Shown here piece by piece: positions 45,121 to 54,643 of a stretch of 64,000 nucleotides of DNA. Below the pieces are notes generated by a model. It did no database searches, had not been told where the DNA came from, and saw only the letters and a list, made by a program, of their open reading frames with translations. The position numbers and the translations under genes are program-made. The stretch is from Gammaproteobacteria bacterium RIFOXYD12_FULL_61_37. GTDB taxonomy: Bacteria; Pseudomonadota; Gammaproteobacteria; Chromatiales; Chromatiaceae. The first letter of the stretch is position 1. Every line of letters begins with the position of its first letter. The stretch covers positions 125,978 to 189,977 of the forward strand of contig MGZB01000055.1 of assembly GCA_001801995.1 (NCBI GenBank). The letters are read 5' to 3'.

Positions 45121-45891
45121 GTGATCGATCCCCGGGCAATCGTCGACCCGAAAGCGGAGCTGGCTGATGATGTGGAGGTGGGACCCTTCTCGATCATTGG
45201 GCCGGACGTTGTCATCGGAGCCGGCACCGTTGTGGGGCCGCACGCCGTTATCAAAGGGCCGACCCGGATTGGCCGGGATAACAGGATCTATCAGTTCTCC
45301 TCGGTGGGCGATAATCCCCAAGATAAGAAATACAGTGGTGAGCGGACCTTTCTGGAGATCGGTGATCGCAACATCATTCGCGAATATGTCACCATTCATC
45401 GTGGAACGGCGCAGGACCAGGGCATAACAGCCATCGGAAATGACGTGTTGTTGATGGCCTACACCCATGTGGCTCACGACTGCCGCATCGGCAACAATGT
45501 CATCCTGTCCAACGCAGCTTCGCTGGGCGGTCACGTCAAGGTGGATGACTGGGCCATTCTGAGCGGCTTCGCGCTCGTCCACCAATTCTGCCGTATCGGT
45601 GCCCACGCCTTCCTGGCCATGGGCAGCGCCGTGACCAAGGATGTCCCTCCCTATGTCCTGGTGTCAGGCCAACCGGCCGAGCCTTACGGGATCAACTCCG
45701 AGGGTCTGAAACGCCGGGGTTTTGCCGATGAAGCGGTGCAGAACATAAAAAGGGCTTACAAGGTCCTCTACAAGTCGGGCCTCAAGTTGGAAGAGGCCCA
45801 GGCGCGGATCGCGGACATGGCCAAGGACTGCGAGGAAATTCGCCTCTTTACCGAGTTTTTCGCCGATTGCCGCCGCAGTATCGTTCGATAA
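45121..45891 (+). CDS. lpxA: UDP-GlcNAc acyltransferase LpxA
   Basis: This enzyme catalyses the first step of lipid A synthesis, transferring 3-hydroxyacyl from ACP to UDP-GlcNAc. The 256-residue left-handed beta-helix is built of hexapeptide repeats, with the catalytic His in YTHVAHDC (about 121-128), and has a helical C-terminal part. The start is GTG at 45121, one base after the fabZ stop. It is followed by lpxB at 6 bases. Confidence 0.97.
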   Translation: MIDPRAIVDPKAELADDVEVGPFSIIGPDVVIGAGTVVGPHAVIKGPTRIGRDNRIYQFSSVGDNPQDKKYSGERTFLEIGDRNIIREYVTIHRGTAQDQGITAIGNDVLLMAYTHVAHDCRIGNNVILSNAASLGGHVKVDDWAILSGFALVHQFCRIGAHAFLAMGSAVTKDVPPYVLVSGQPAEPYGINSEGLKRRGFADEAVQNIKRAYKVLYKSGLKLEEAQARIADMAKDCEEIRLFTEFFADCRRSIVR

Positions 45892-45897
45892 GTCCCC

Positions 45898-47043
45898 ATG
45901 ACCAGAATCGGCATTTGCGCCTACGAGGTCTCTGCTGACCGGCTGGGCGAAGGCTTGGTCAATGCCCTCAAGGAACGCCTTCCCCAGGTTGAATTCATCG
46001 GCGCCGTCGGCGAACGCATGGAAAGGGCCGGTTGCCGTCCCCTCATTCCGGCTGAACGGCTGGCGGTGATGGGACTGGTGGAGGTCCTGCGGCACCTGCC
46101 CGGACTGCTGAAGGCCCGGCGGCAATTGGTCGAGCATTTTCTGTCTGACAGGCCGGATCTCTTCATCGGTATCGACGCCCCCGATTTCAATCTGGGATTG
46201 GAGAGACGCCTGCGCTCGGCCGGCATTCCCACGGTGCATTACGTCAGCCCCACCTTTTGGGCCTGGCGCCAGGGCCGGGTCAAGACCCTGCGGAAGGCAG
46301 CCGATCTGGTCCTCGGCATATTTCCCTTCGAGATCGATTTTCTTGAGAGACACGGGGTGAATGTCCGCTACGTCGGTCATCCCCTGGCGGAACAGATTCC
46401 CCTCCAGATCGACCGCCGACAGGCCCGCCAGGATCTCTCCCTGACGGGAAGCGGTGAGCTGGTGGCCATCCTGCCCGGCAGCCGCGTGAAGGAAATCGAA
46501 TCCCTTGCGAAACCCTTCCTGGCCGCCGCGCGGTTGCTGTCTGAACGGCGACCGGGCATCCGGTTTTTGCTTCCTTGTCCGAAGCAGAGCCTGCGCCCCT
46601 TGGTGGACGCGGCGCTTCGCCAACAGGGCGGAAACATCGATTGCAGGGTGCTCGACGGTGATTCCCACGCCGCCATGGCGGCGGCTGATGTGGTGTTGAC
46701 GGCTTCCGGGACCGCGACCATGGAGGCCATGATGCACAAGCGCCCCATGGTGGTGGGCTATAGGGTCAGCTGGCTGACCGCGATGATCGTCAAACGCCTG
46801 ATCAAGGTTCCCTTTGTCGCCATGGCCAACCTGCTGGCGGAGGAGATGCTCGCACCGGAACTGCTCCAGGACGAGTGCAGGCCGGAAAGGCTTGCGGACG
46901 CCCTGACCCATCTGTTGGACGACGGCCCGGCCCGCGAGCGCATCGAGGCCCGCTACGCAGCCATCCACGAAGGTCTGCGCCGCAACAGTGCCGAACTGGC
47001 GGCGGAGGCCGTTATCGAGCTGTTGCGGCAGTCGAAGAAATGA
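45898..47043 (+). CDS. lpxB: Lipid-A-disaccharide synthase LpxB
   Basis: LpxB joins UDP-diacylglucosamine and lipid X to make the lipid A disaccharide. At 381 residues it has the GT-B family motifs [12 protein letters not shown] (Asp about 98), [24 protein letters not shown] and [10 protein letters not shown]. The N-terminal loop normally reading GE(A/T)SGD is YEVSAD here; the Glu, Ser and Asp are kept but both glycines are replaced. It overlaps rnhB by ATGA. The substitution is odd but the rest is intact. Confidence 0.94.
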   Translation: MTRIGICAYEVSADRLGEGLVNALKERLPQVEFIGAVGERMERAGCRPLIPAERLAVMGLVEVLRHLPGLLKARRQLVEHFLSDRPDLFIGIDAPDFNLGLERRLRSAGIPTVHYVSPTFWAWRQGRVKTLRKAADLVLGIFPFEIDFLERHGVNVRYVGHPLAEQIPLQIDRRQARQDLSLTGSGELVAILPGSRVKEIESLAKPFLAAARLLSERRPGIRFLLPCPKQSLRPLVDAALRQQGGNIDCRVLDGDSHAAMAAADVVLTASGTATMEAMMHKRPMVVGYRVSWLTAMIVKRLIKVPFVAMANLLAEEMLAPELLQDECRPERLADALTHLLDDGPARERIEARYAAIHEGLRRNSAELAAEAVIELLRQSKK

Positions 47044-47621
47044 AGGGAGAAGAGCGGCTGATCGCGGGTGTCGATGAAGCGGGACGCGGCCCCCTGGTGG
47101 GCGCCGTGGTGGCGTCAGCCGTCATACTCGATCCATCCCGGCCCATCGAGGGTCTGGCGGACTCGAAGAAGCTGACGGAGAAGCGAAGGGAGTCCCTCGC
47201 TCTGGAGATCAAGGAAAAGGCGCTGGCCTGGTCCCTGGGCCGTGCGGACTGGGAGGAGATCGACCGGCTCAATATCCTGCATGCCACGATGCTGGCCATG
47301 CGGCGCGCCATCGAGGGGTTGGCCCCTCTTCCCCATCGGGTCCTGATCGACGGCAACCGGATTCCCGACGGACTGACCATGCAGGGAGAGGCCATCGTCG
47401 GCGGCGATGCGAAGGTCCAGGCCATCAGCGCCGCCTCCATTCTGGCGAAGACGGCCCGCGACAGCGAGATGCGGGAGCTGGACAGGATCTATCCCGGCTA
47501 CGGTTTCGCCGTCCACAAGGGCTATCCGACCCGCCGGCACCTGGAGGCGCTCGACCGGTTCGGCCTCACTCCCCAGCACCGCCGATCCTTCGGGCCAGTG
47601 AGGATGAGACTTGAGGCTTGA
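47040..47621 (+). CDS. rnhB: Ribonuclease HII
   Basis: RNase HII removes RNA, including single ribonucleotides, from RNA/DNA hybrids. The 193-residue protein has [12 protein letters not shown] (catalytic Asp/Glu about 11-12), LADSKKL, IDGN and [14 protein letters not shown]. The ATG at 47040 overlaps the lpxB stop. In many gammaproteobacteria it precedes dnaE, as here, but with a repeat element inserted between. Confidence 0.96.
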   Translation: MKGEERLIAGVDEAGRGPLVGAVVASAVILDPSRPIEGLADSKKLTEKRRESLALEIKEKALAWSLGRADWEEIDRLNILHATMLAMRRAIEGLAPLPHRVLIDGNRIPDGLTMQGEAIVGGDAKVQAISAASILAKTARDSEMRELDRIYPGYGFAVHKGYPTRRHLEALDRFGLTPQHRRSFGPVRMRLEA

Positions 47622-47681
47622 GACTGAGCCTCAAGCCTGGAATAGCTCCCTGATCGGCACTACACTGCCCCCATCCCCTTA

Positions 47682-47861
47682 AGGGTCTGTCCGGGAATAA
47701 CATGAACATCTTGCATCTCATCTTCGGGCCATTTTTGAATGCGGCTCCATCGCAAAATCCTCGACGTAGCCCTGCTACGCCTGCGGTTTTGCTCAGTCGC
47801 CGCATCCAAACCTGACCCAAATCTGAGCGCAATATGTCCATGTTATTCCCGGACAGACCCT
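47682..47861. repeat. 180-bp fold-back element C between rnhB and dnaE
   Basis: The terminal 28 bases AGGGTCTGTCCGGGAATAAC... are inverted at the other end with one mismatch. The inner parts also pair (TTTGAATGCGGC with GCCGCATCCAAA), down to a GTAG-CCCTG-CTAC tip. It has no coding capacity. It ends 19 bases before the dnaE start. Its architecture matches the element at 61684-61870, though the sequence differs. Confidence 0.85.
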
Positions 47862-47880
47862 AAGCCCCCCTTTCTTGCCG

Positions 47881-50800
47881 ATGGCCAGCCCCTTCGTTCA
47901 CCTCAATCTGCACAGTGAGTATTCACTGGCCGACAGCGTCTTGCGCATCAAGCCGCTGGTCCGGCAGGTGGCGGAGCTTGGCATGCCGTCGGTGGCGCTG
48001 ACCGACCAATGCAATCTCTTCGGCCTGGTGAAGTTCTACAAGGCAGCCATGGCGGCGGGCGTCAAGCCCGTCGCCGGGGTCGATCTCTGGCTGCGCAACC
48101 AGGAGGACGAGAACCGGCCGGACCGTTTGACGCTGTTGGTGAAGGACAACCAGGGCTACCGCAACCTGACCCGGCTGGTCTCCCGTAGTTATCGACAGGG
48201 CCAGCACCTGGGCAGGCCCATGCTGGATCGCACTTGGATCGAGGGGGCTCACGAGGGGCTGATCATGTTGTCCGGCGGGCGGCAGGGCGATGTGGGGCGG
48301 GCGCTTCTGGCCGGAAACCGGGAGCATGCGGTTTCCCTTCTGGATGCCTGGCTGCGGCTGCTCGGCGATGGCTACTACCTGGAGCTGAGCCGCACCGGAC
48401 GGGAAGATGAAGAGGCCCATCTCCACGAGGCAGTCGATCTGGCCCTGACCAAGGGCGTCCCTGTGGTGGCCACGAATGACGTGCGCTTTCTCGATCCGGC
48501 CCATTTTCATGCCCACGAGGTGCGGGTCTGCATCCACGAGGGCAGGGTCCTGGACGACCCGCGCCGTCCCCGGAACTACAGCGAGCAGCAGTACCTGCGC
48601 TCGGCGGAGGAGATGGCGGCCCTGTTCGCCGATCTGCCCGAGGCCCTGGAGAACAGCGTCGAGATCGCCAAGCGCTGCAATCTGGAGCTGACCCTGGGGA
48701 AGAACTTCCTGCCCGATTTCCCCATCCCCAAGCCCTTCACCGTCGATGAATACTTCCGCCACGAGTCGCGCAAGGGGCTGGAAAAACGGCTGGAGCGCAT
48801 CCTCGATCCGGCCCGGCCCGAGGCCGCCGGGCAACGCCAAGCATACGAGGAGCGGCTGGAGCTGGAGCTGGACGTCATCATCAAAATGGGCTTCCCCGGC
48901 TACTTCCTGATCGTGGCCGACTTCATTCAGTGGGCCAAGGACAACGACGTGCCGGTGGGGCCGGGGCGCGGCTCCGGGGCGGGCTCCCTGGTGGCCTATG
49001 CCCTGAAAATCACTGACCTCGACCCACTGGAACACGACCTGCTGTTCGAGCGCTTCCTCAATCCCGAGCGCGTCTCCATGCCCGACTTCGACATCGATTT
49101 CTGCATGGACAAGCGCGACCGGGTGATCGACTACGTGGCCGGGCGCTACGGGCGCGATTCGGTCTCCCAGATCATCACCCACGGCTCCATGGCCGCCAAG
49201 GCGGTGGTGCGCGACGTGGGCCGGGTCTTGGGTCATCCCTACGGCTTCGTGGACAAGATCGCCAAGCTGGTTCCCTTCGATCTCAAGATGACCCTGGACA
49301 AGGCCCTGGAAGAGAGCGAGGACCTGAAGCAGCGCTACGACCGGGAAGACGAGGTGCGGGAGCTGATCGACATGGCCCGCTCCCTGGAAGGGCTCACGCG
49401 TAACGCGGGAAAGCACGCGGGTGGAGTGGTCATAGCACCGGGCGATCTGACCGATTTCGTCCCCCTCTATTGTGAAGCAGGCGGTGAGGGGCTGGTCAGC
49501 CAGTACGACAAGGACGATGTGGAGGAAGTCGGCCTGGTCAAGTTCGACTTTCTCGGCCTGCGCAACCTGACCATCATCGACTGGGCGCTCAAGACCATCA
49601 ACCGCCAGCGCATCGCCGCCGGTGAGGGGGCCATCGACATCAGCCGCATCCCCATGGACGACCCGGCCGTGTTCGATCTGCTCAAGAAGGCCGAGACCAC
49701 GGCCATCTTCCAGCTCGAATCGCGCGGCATGAAGGAGCTGATCAAGAAGCTGCAACCCGACCGTTTCGAAGACATCACCGCGCTGGTCGCGCTCTACCGG
49801 CCGGGTCCCTTGCAGTCGGGGATGGTGGACAACTTCATCAACCGCAAGCACGGGCGGGAGAAAATCTCCTACCCCGACGCCCAGTACCAGCACGAATCCC
49901 TCAAGCCCATCCTGGAGCCGACCTACGGCGTCATCCTCTATCAGGAACAGGTCATGCAGATCGCCCAGGTGCTGGCTGGTTACAGCCTTGGGGGCGCCGA
50001 CCTGCTGCGCCGCGCCATGGGCAAGAAGAAGGCGGAGGAGATGGCCCAGCAGCGGGAGGGTTTTCAGCAGGGGGCAGCGAACAACGGCATCGATCCTGAA
50101 CTGGCCATGAAGATCTTCGATCTGGTGGAAAAGTTCGCCGGTTACGGCTTCAACAAATCCCACTCCGCCGCCTACGCCCTGGTCTCCTACCAGACCCTCT
50201 GGCTCAAGGCCCATTATCCGGCCGCCTATATGGCCGCCGTGCTCTCCTCGGACATGGACAACACCGATAAGGTGGTGACCTTCATCGAGGAGTGCCGCCA
50301 GATGCGGTTGCGGGTGGAGCCGCCCCACGTCAACCACTCCGACTACATGTTCACTGAGCGCGACGATCGCACCATTTTCTATGGACTGGGCGCCATCAAA
50401 GGGGTAGGGGAGTCGGCCATCGAGGGGATCATGGAGTCGCGCCGCGTGGACGGGCCTTTCAACGATCTGTTTCAATTCTGCAAGCGCATCGACCTGCGCA
50501 AGGCCAACCGGCGGGTGCTGGAGGCCCTGATCCGCGCCGGCGCCCTGGACGAGTTGGGGCCGAACCGCGCCACACTCATGGCCCAATTGCCCTTGGCGCT
50601 CAAGCTGGCCGAGCAGCAACACCAATCCCAATCGGCAGGCATGGGCGATCTGTTCGGCATGGACGACGGGGGGCAGGAGCGGGAGACTCCCGCCCAGGTC
50701 GTGCCCGAGCCGAGCGAGGAGTGGGAAGACGAGATTCGTCTTCAAGGCGAGAAGGAGACCCTGGGGCTCTATCTCACCGGCCATCCGGTGGATCGCCACA

Positions 50801-51423
50801 GGGCCGAGCTGAGGCAATTGGGTTGCACCGGACTGGGTGAGATCGTTTCCCTGGAAGGGGAGGGCGGGGGCCGCCGCGAGCGGCGCCTGGTGACCGTCGC
50901 GGGCATGGTGGTCGCCGTGCGGCACGGCCGCACCCAGCGAGGACCCATGGGGTCGGTGTCGCTGGACGACCGCACTGGACGTATCGAGGCGACCTTTTTC
51001 TCCGAACCCTACGAATGCTTCAAGCCCCTGCTGACCCAGGACCGCATCCTGCTCATCACCGGCCAACTGGTCTACGACGACTATCGCGGCGGCTGGTCGG
51101 TCAGGGCGGAACAGGCGCAGACCCTGGAACAGGCGCGGGCGCTCAAGGCGTCACGGCTGGTGCTCTCCCTCGATGAGGGTTGGCTGGAACACCGGGGGAT
51201 AGGTCCCGGAGAACTCAGCCGGCAGCTCCAGGAACTGCTGGAACCCTACCGGGGCGAGGGGTGCCGGTTCGCCATCAACCTCCGCGCCGCCAAGGCCGAG
51301 GCCAGCCTGACGCTGGGCGAGGCCTGGCGTGTCATGCCGGGGGATGAACTTCTGCTGGGACTGAAACGCCGCTTCGGGGAGGATGTCGCCGTCGAATATG
51401 GACGCAGGGACGGCGGCAAATGA
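47881..51423 (+). CDS. dnaE: DNA polymerase III alpha subunit
   Basis: This is the replicative polymerase catalytic subunit. At 1180 residues it has a PHP domain (FVHLNLHSEYSLADS...), the palm with catalytic Asp residues in PDFDIDFC (about 401-408), VGPGRGSGAGSLV, a helix-hairpin-helix region and an OB-fold (about 985-1060). ATG 47881 is used; TTG 47875 is 6 bases earlier. Neither has a recognisable Shine-Dalgarno, because repeat element C ends just upstream. It precedes accA as usual. Confidence 0.97.
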   Translation: MASPFVHLNLHSEYSLADSVLRIKPLVRQVAELGMPSVALTDQCNLFGLVKFYKAAMAAGVKPVAGVDLWLRNQEDENRPDRLTLLVKDNQGYRNLTRLVSRSYRQGQHLGRPMLDRTWIEGAHEGLIMLSGGRQGDVGRALLAGNREHAVSLLDAWLRLLGDGYYLELSRTGREDEEAHLHEAVDLALTKGVPVVATNDVRFLDPAHFHAHEVRVCIHEGRVLDDPRRPRNYSEQQYLRSAEEMAALFADLPEALENSVEIAKRCNLELTLGKNFLPDFPIPKPFTVDEYFRHESRKGLEKRLERILDPARPEAAGQRQAYEERLELELDVIIKMGFPGYFLIVADFIQWAKDNDVPVGPGRGSGAGSLVAYALKITDLDPLEHDLLFERFLNPERVSMPDFDIDFCMDKRDRVIDYVAGRYGRDSVSQIITHGSMAAKAVVRDVGRVLGHPYGFVDKIAKLVPFDLKMTLDKALEESEDLKQRYDREDEVRELIDMARSLEGLTRNAGKHAGGVVIAPGDLTDFVPLYCEAGGEGLVSQYDKDDVEEVGLVKFDFLGLRNLTIIDWALKTINRQRIAAGEGAIDISRIPMDDPAVFDLLKKAETTAIFQLESRGMKELIKKLQPDRFEDITALVALYRPGPLQSGMVDNFINRKHGREKISYPDAQYQHESLKPILEPTYGVILYQEQVMQIAQVLAGYSLGGADLLRRAMGKKKAEEMAQQREGFQQGAANNGIDPELAMKIFDLVEKFAGYGFNKSHSAAYALVSYQTLWLKAHYPAAYMAAVLSSDMDNTDKVVTFIEECRQMRLRVEPPHVNHSDYMFTERDDRTIFYGLGAIKGVGESAIEGIMESRRVDGPFNDLFQFCKRIDLRKANRRVLEALIRAGALDELGPNRATLMAQLPLALKLAEQQHQSQSAGMGDLFGMDDGGQERETPAQVVPEPSEEWEDEIRLQGEKETLGLYLTGHPVDRHRAELRQLGCTGLGEIVSLEGEGGGRRERRLVTVAGMVVAVRHGRTQRGPMGSVSLDDRTGRIEATFFSEPYECFKPLLTQDRILLITGQLVYDDYRGGWSVRAEQAQTLEQARALKASRLVLSLDEGWLEHRGIGPGELSRQLQELLEPYRGEGCRFAINLRAAKAEASLTLGEAWRVMPGDELLLGLKRRFGEDVAVEYGRRDGGK

Positions 51424-51435
51424 GCCCTCGGGCTG

Positions 51436-51457
51436 TTTCCAGGTTTTTTCCTGGAAA
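51436..51457. other. Hairpin after dnaE
   Basis: TTTCCAGG-TTTTTT-CCTGGAAA is a perfect 8-bp stem with a T6 loop and no downstream T-tract. It may stabilise the 3' end rather than terminate. Confidence 0.45.
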
Positions 51458-51538
51458 GATGGGATGGCGCCGGGGTCGCCACTATAATCCTCAATCCGTT
51501 GACCATTTTTGAGTTTTCAAGCGGCAACGGAATAGAGG

Positions 51539-51567
51539 TCAACATCAATCCTGCTTTCGGGTATAGT
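51539..51567 (+). promoter_or_regulatory. Candidate accA promoter close to the start codon
   Basis: TCAACA (51539-51544) and TATAGT (51562-51567) are 17 bases apart. The expected start falls at about 51574, on the accA ATG, so the message could be leaderless. Another -10-like TATAAT is at 51483-51488 with no good -35. Confidence 0.45.
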
Positions 51568-51573
51568 GCGCGT

Positions 51574-52533
51574 ATGGATATGAATTTTCTAGAATTTGAG
51601 CAGCCGATTGCCGAGCTTGAGGCGAAGATCGAAGAGCTTCGCATGGTCGGCAACGACAACGAGATCAACATTCTCGACGAGATCGAGCGGTTGCAGAAAA
51701 AGAGCAAGTCGCTGACCGAGTCGATCTTCGCATCGCTGACTCCCTGGCAGGTCTCCCAGCTCTCCCGTCATCCCCAGCGTCCCTACACCCTGGATTACAT
51801 CGCCCGCATCTTCGACGACTTCGAGGAGCTGCACGGCGACCGCGCCTTTGCCGACGATCATGCCATCGTGGGCGGCATCGCCCGGATCGGCGGCAGGACG
51901 GTGGTCCTGATCGGCCACCAGAAGGGGCGGGATACCAAGGAGAAGATCTACCGGAACTTCGGCATGCCCCGTCCCGAGGGCTATCGCAAGGCCCTGCGTC
52001 TGATGGAACTGGCCGAGCGTTTCAGTCTGCCGGTAGTGACACTGATCGACACCCCCGGCGCCTATCCCGGCGTGGGTGCCGAAGAGCGGGGCCAGAGCGA
52101 GGCCATCGCCAAGAACCTGCAAGTCATGGCCGGCCTCAAGACCCCCATCCTCTGCACCGTCATCGGCGAGGGCGGCTCCGGCGGCGCCCTCGCCATCGGC
52201 GTCGGCGACCGGGTGATGATGCTGCAATACGGCACCTATTCCGTGATCTCCCCCGAGGGCTGCGCCTCCATCCTCTGGAAGAGCGCCGACAAGGCGCCCC
52301 TGGCCGCAGAGGCTATGGCCATCACCTCCGAGCGGCTGCGGGAGCTGGGTCTGGTCGATGCCATCGTCCCCGAGCCCCTGGGCGGCGCCCATCGCAACCC
52401 CGCCGTCATCGCCGCCAACCTCAAGAAGGCCCTGCTGGAGAATCTTGCCAGCCTGGAAAAGGTGCCGCTGGATAAGCTGCTGGAAGAGCGGTATCAGCGG
52501 TTGATGAAATACGGACGTTACCTCCAGTCCTAA
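51574..52533 (+). CDS. accA: Acetyl-CoA carboxylase carboxyltransferase subunit alpha
   Basis: With AccD this subunit moves the carboxyl from biotin to acetyl-CoA, making malonyl-CoA for fatty acids. The 319-residue protein has [48 protein letters not shown] and [15 protein letters not shown], all typical. ATG 51574 and ATG 51580 are both possible. An upstream frame from 51499 is unlikely. No clear Shine-Dalgarno is seen. Confidence 0.97.
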   Translation: MDMNFLEFEQPIAELEAKIEELRMVGNDNEINILDEIERLQKKSKSLTESIFASLTPWQVSQLSRHPQRPYTLDYIARIFDDFEELHGDRAFADDHAIVGGIARIGGRTVVLIGHQKGRDTKEKIYRNFGMPRPEGYRKALRLMELAERFSLPVVTLIDTPGAYPGVGAEERGQSEAIAKNLQVMAGLKTPILCTVIGEGGSGGALAIGVGDRVMMLQYGTYSVISPEGCASILWKSADKAPLAAEAMAITSERLRELGLVDAIVPEPLGGAHRNPAVIAANLKKALLENLASLEKVPLDKLLEERYQRLMKYGRYLQS

Positions 52534-52576
52534 CCGCCCATGGGGCGAGACAACCCGCCCCGGAAGATAAAAAGGT

Positions 52577-52633
52577 GTAGGTCGGCCTTCAGGCCGTCCA
52601 TCAGCGCCGCAGTCGGCCTGAAGGCCGACCTAC
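52577..52633. repeat. REP-like palindrome (GTAGGTCGGCCTTCAGGCC family), second copy
   Basis: GTAGGTCGGCCTTCAGGCCG faces its inverse ending CCGACCTAC (52612-52633) across a short loop. It is the same family as 24401-24447. It lies in the 206-base accA-tilS gap, which otherwise shows only a short AT-rich stretch before tilS. Confidence 0.8.
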
Positions 52634-52739
52634 CCACCAACGTCTTTTCACGCTAACCAGCCGTGGTGCAAGGCGCTCCCCGCCCCGGAAAATGAAAATG
52701 GACAGGATTTACAGGTACATAAAGAAATAATCCTGTCCC

Positions 52740-54098
52740 ATGGCCATTCCCATTCCCGATAGCCTCCTTCGATCCCTCTCCAGCCTGCCCAAGGCCAGCC
52801 GGTATCTGATTGCATTCAGCGGCGGGGTGGATTCCATGGTGTTGTTGCATGCCTTGGCCGGTATTCGGGGCAGGCTGGAGGGCGAACTCCTGGCGGTCCA
52901 CGTCGATCATGGTCTGCAAGCCCCGTCCCGCGACTGGGCCGAATGGTGCCGGGATCGTTGCGAGGAGCTGGCGGTGCCCTTCATTCTGCGCCGGGTCTGC
53001 GTATCGGCGGCGAAGGGAGAAAGCCCCGAAGCCGCCGCCCGCCATGCCCGGTATCAAGCCCTGTCGGCGGAGATGCGAAGCGGAGACCTCCTGCTGACCG
53101 CCCACCATCAGGATGACCAGGCCGAAACCCTGTTGCTGCATCTCCTGCGCGGGGCCGGCCCTGCCGGCCTCGCCGCCATGCCCCCCTGCCGGCCCTTCGG
53201 CCCCGGACATCTGGTCCGGCCCCTGCTCCACTTCCCGAGGGGCCGGTTGGTCCAATACGCCGGGCAGCATGGTCTGGCATGGCTGGACGACCCCTCCAAC
53301 AGCGACATCGCCTTCGGCCGCAACTATCTGCGCCATCAAATAATCCCGCTTTTGGCGGCGCGCTGGCCCGCCTTTGTCTCGACAGTATCCCGTAGCGCCG
53401 CCCTCTGTGCCGAGGCGGAAGATCTGCTGGAAGGCATGGTTCAAGGACTGCTCGATGATATGACTCCCGCGTCCGGCCTGTTGCGGCTGGAACCCCTCGC
53501 GCGGCTGGAAGCGCCGAAACGGCGGCTGGTCATGCGCGCCTGGCTCAAGCGCCTGGGCGCACCCCCGCCGGATCACCGGCTGTTGGAGCGGCTTTGCACC
53601 GAGCCCCTGACCGCGAACCCGGACCGCCACCCCCGCATCGAATGGGGCGATGCGGCCGCCTGCCGTTTTCGCGGCGATCTGTACCTTTTGCGACGGGCGA
53701 CACTTTCCACACAGCTAAAGGGGTCTATTCTGTGGAGAAAAGGGACCTGGCTGGAACTGCCGGGGAACGGGGCGCTGGAACTGATCCCCGCCAAGGGAGG
53801 GATCAGCCGCGAGCGATGGGATAGCGCCAGGGTCGAAATCCGCTACCGGCAAGGCGGCGAACAATGCAGGATCGCCCTGCGGGGCATGACCCGGCCCCTG
53901 AAGAAGCTGCTGCAAGAGGCGGGATTGCCGCCCTGGCTACGCGAGCGGCAGCCGCTGGTCTATCTGGATGGGCATCTGGCCATGGTGCCGGGGTTTGGGT
54001 CCTGCGAGCCATTTGCAGTTGATCCTGAACAAATGGGTGTGAGAATGGATTGGAAAATTCCAGATCTGATGTATAGTCATTACAATACCGATGGTTAG
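52740..54098 (+). CDS. tilS: tRNA(Ile)-lysidine synthase
   Basis: TilS makes lysidine at C34 of tRNA-Ile(CAU), switching it from Met to Ile decoding. At 452 residues it has the PP-loop FSGGVDSMVLLH (about 30-40), the HHQDDQAET motif (about 122-130), a middle domain and a C-terminal TilS domain with GMTRPLKKLLQEAGLPPWLR. It often follows accA in gammaproteobacteria. The MSHA pilin gene starts 54 bases later. Confidence 0.95.
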   Translation: MAIPIPDSLLRSLSSLPKASRYLIAFSGGVDSMVLLHALAGIRGRLEGELLAVHVDHGLQAPSRDWAEWCRDRCEELAVPFILRRVCVSAAKGESPEAAARHARYQALSAEMRSGDLLLTAHHQDDQAETLLLHLLRGAGPAGLAAMPPCRPFGPGHLVRPLLHFPRGRLVQYAGQHGLAWLDDPSNSDIAFGRNYLRHQIIPLLAARWPAFVSTVSRSAALCAEAEDLLEGMVQGLLDDMTPASGLLRLEPLARLEAPKRRLVMRAWLKRLGAPPPDHRLLERLCTEPLTANPDRHPRIEWGDAAACRFRGDLYLLRRATLSTQLKGSILWRKGTWLELPGNGALELIPAKGGISRERWDSARVEIRYRQGGEQCRIALRGMTRPLKKLLQEAGLPPWLRERQPLVYLDGHLAMVPGFGSCEPFAVDPEQMGVRMDWKIPDLMYSHYNTDG

Positions 54099-54152
54099 GA
54101 TGGAATCTTCGGGTTGTGTCTGTAAATACGAATACTTCTTGAGGTGGTAAAG

Positions 54153-54635
54153 ATGAAAAGAGTGCAAGCGGGTTTTACCCTGATCGAGCTGGTGGTGGTG
54201 ATTCTGTTGCTGGGTATCCTGGCCGCGACCGCGCTGCCGAAGTTCGCCAACATGCAGCAGCAGGCCCATGTGGCCACGGTCCAGGGCGCGGGTGGCGGTT
54301 TCTCGGCCGGGGTGGCCTTGGCCCACTCCCAATGGCTGGTAAACAATACCGGAGCGGCCGGCGATATCACGAACTTTGGCGATGGCACCGTCGATGCCAA
54401 CGCAACCGGCTGGCCCACCAGCACCGATGGCACGCTCAACGATGCCACTGATTGTGTGAACCTCTGGGGCGGGTTGTTGCAGGGTAATGCGCCTTCCGTG
54501 GCGACAACGACCGGCTCTGACTATCAAGCCGCGTTCGCCACGCCTACCTGCACCTACACCTATCAGGCCGACACGGACATGAGCATCGCCTATAACACCT
54601 CGACTGGCGTCGTCACGGTCGACGATAACCCCTGA
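54153..54635 (+). CDS. mshA: Type IV prepilin, MSHA major pilin-like (MshA)
   Basis: This 160-residue prepilin has a short leader (MKRVQAG) cut before FTLIELVVVILLLGILAATALPKF, the class III signal helix with Glu5. Two cysteines (about 106 and 136) bound the disulphide D-region, as in MshA/MshB pilins. GAGGTGG precedes the ATG. It is the first gene of an A-C-D-O-P-Q block, which identifies it as MshA or MshB. A terminator-like hairpin lies shortly after it. The pilus biogenesis genes are not in the window. Confidence 0.85.
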   Translation: MKRVQAGFTLIELVVVILLLGILAATALPKFANMQQQAHVATVQGAGGGFSAGVALAHSQWLVNNTGAAGDITNFGDGTVDANATGWPTSTDGTLNDATDCVNLWGGLLQGNAPSVATTTGSDYQAAFATPTCTYTYQADTDMSIAYNTSTGVVTVDDNP

Positions 54636-54643
54636 TTTGCCGG

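Noticed and set aside
47923-51066. 1047-codon open frame opposite dnaE
   Set aside because: Antisense shadow of dnaE caused by G/C-rich third positions; no recognisable domain or start signal.
51436-51457. Rho-independent terminator after dnaE
   Set aside because: The stem is perfect but there is no downstream T-tract; the Ts are in the loop. Kept only as a hairpin.
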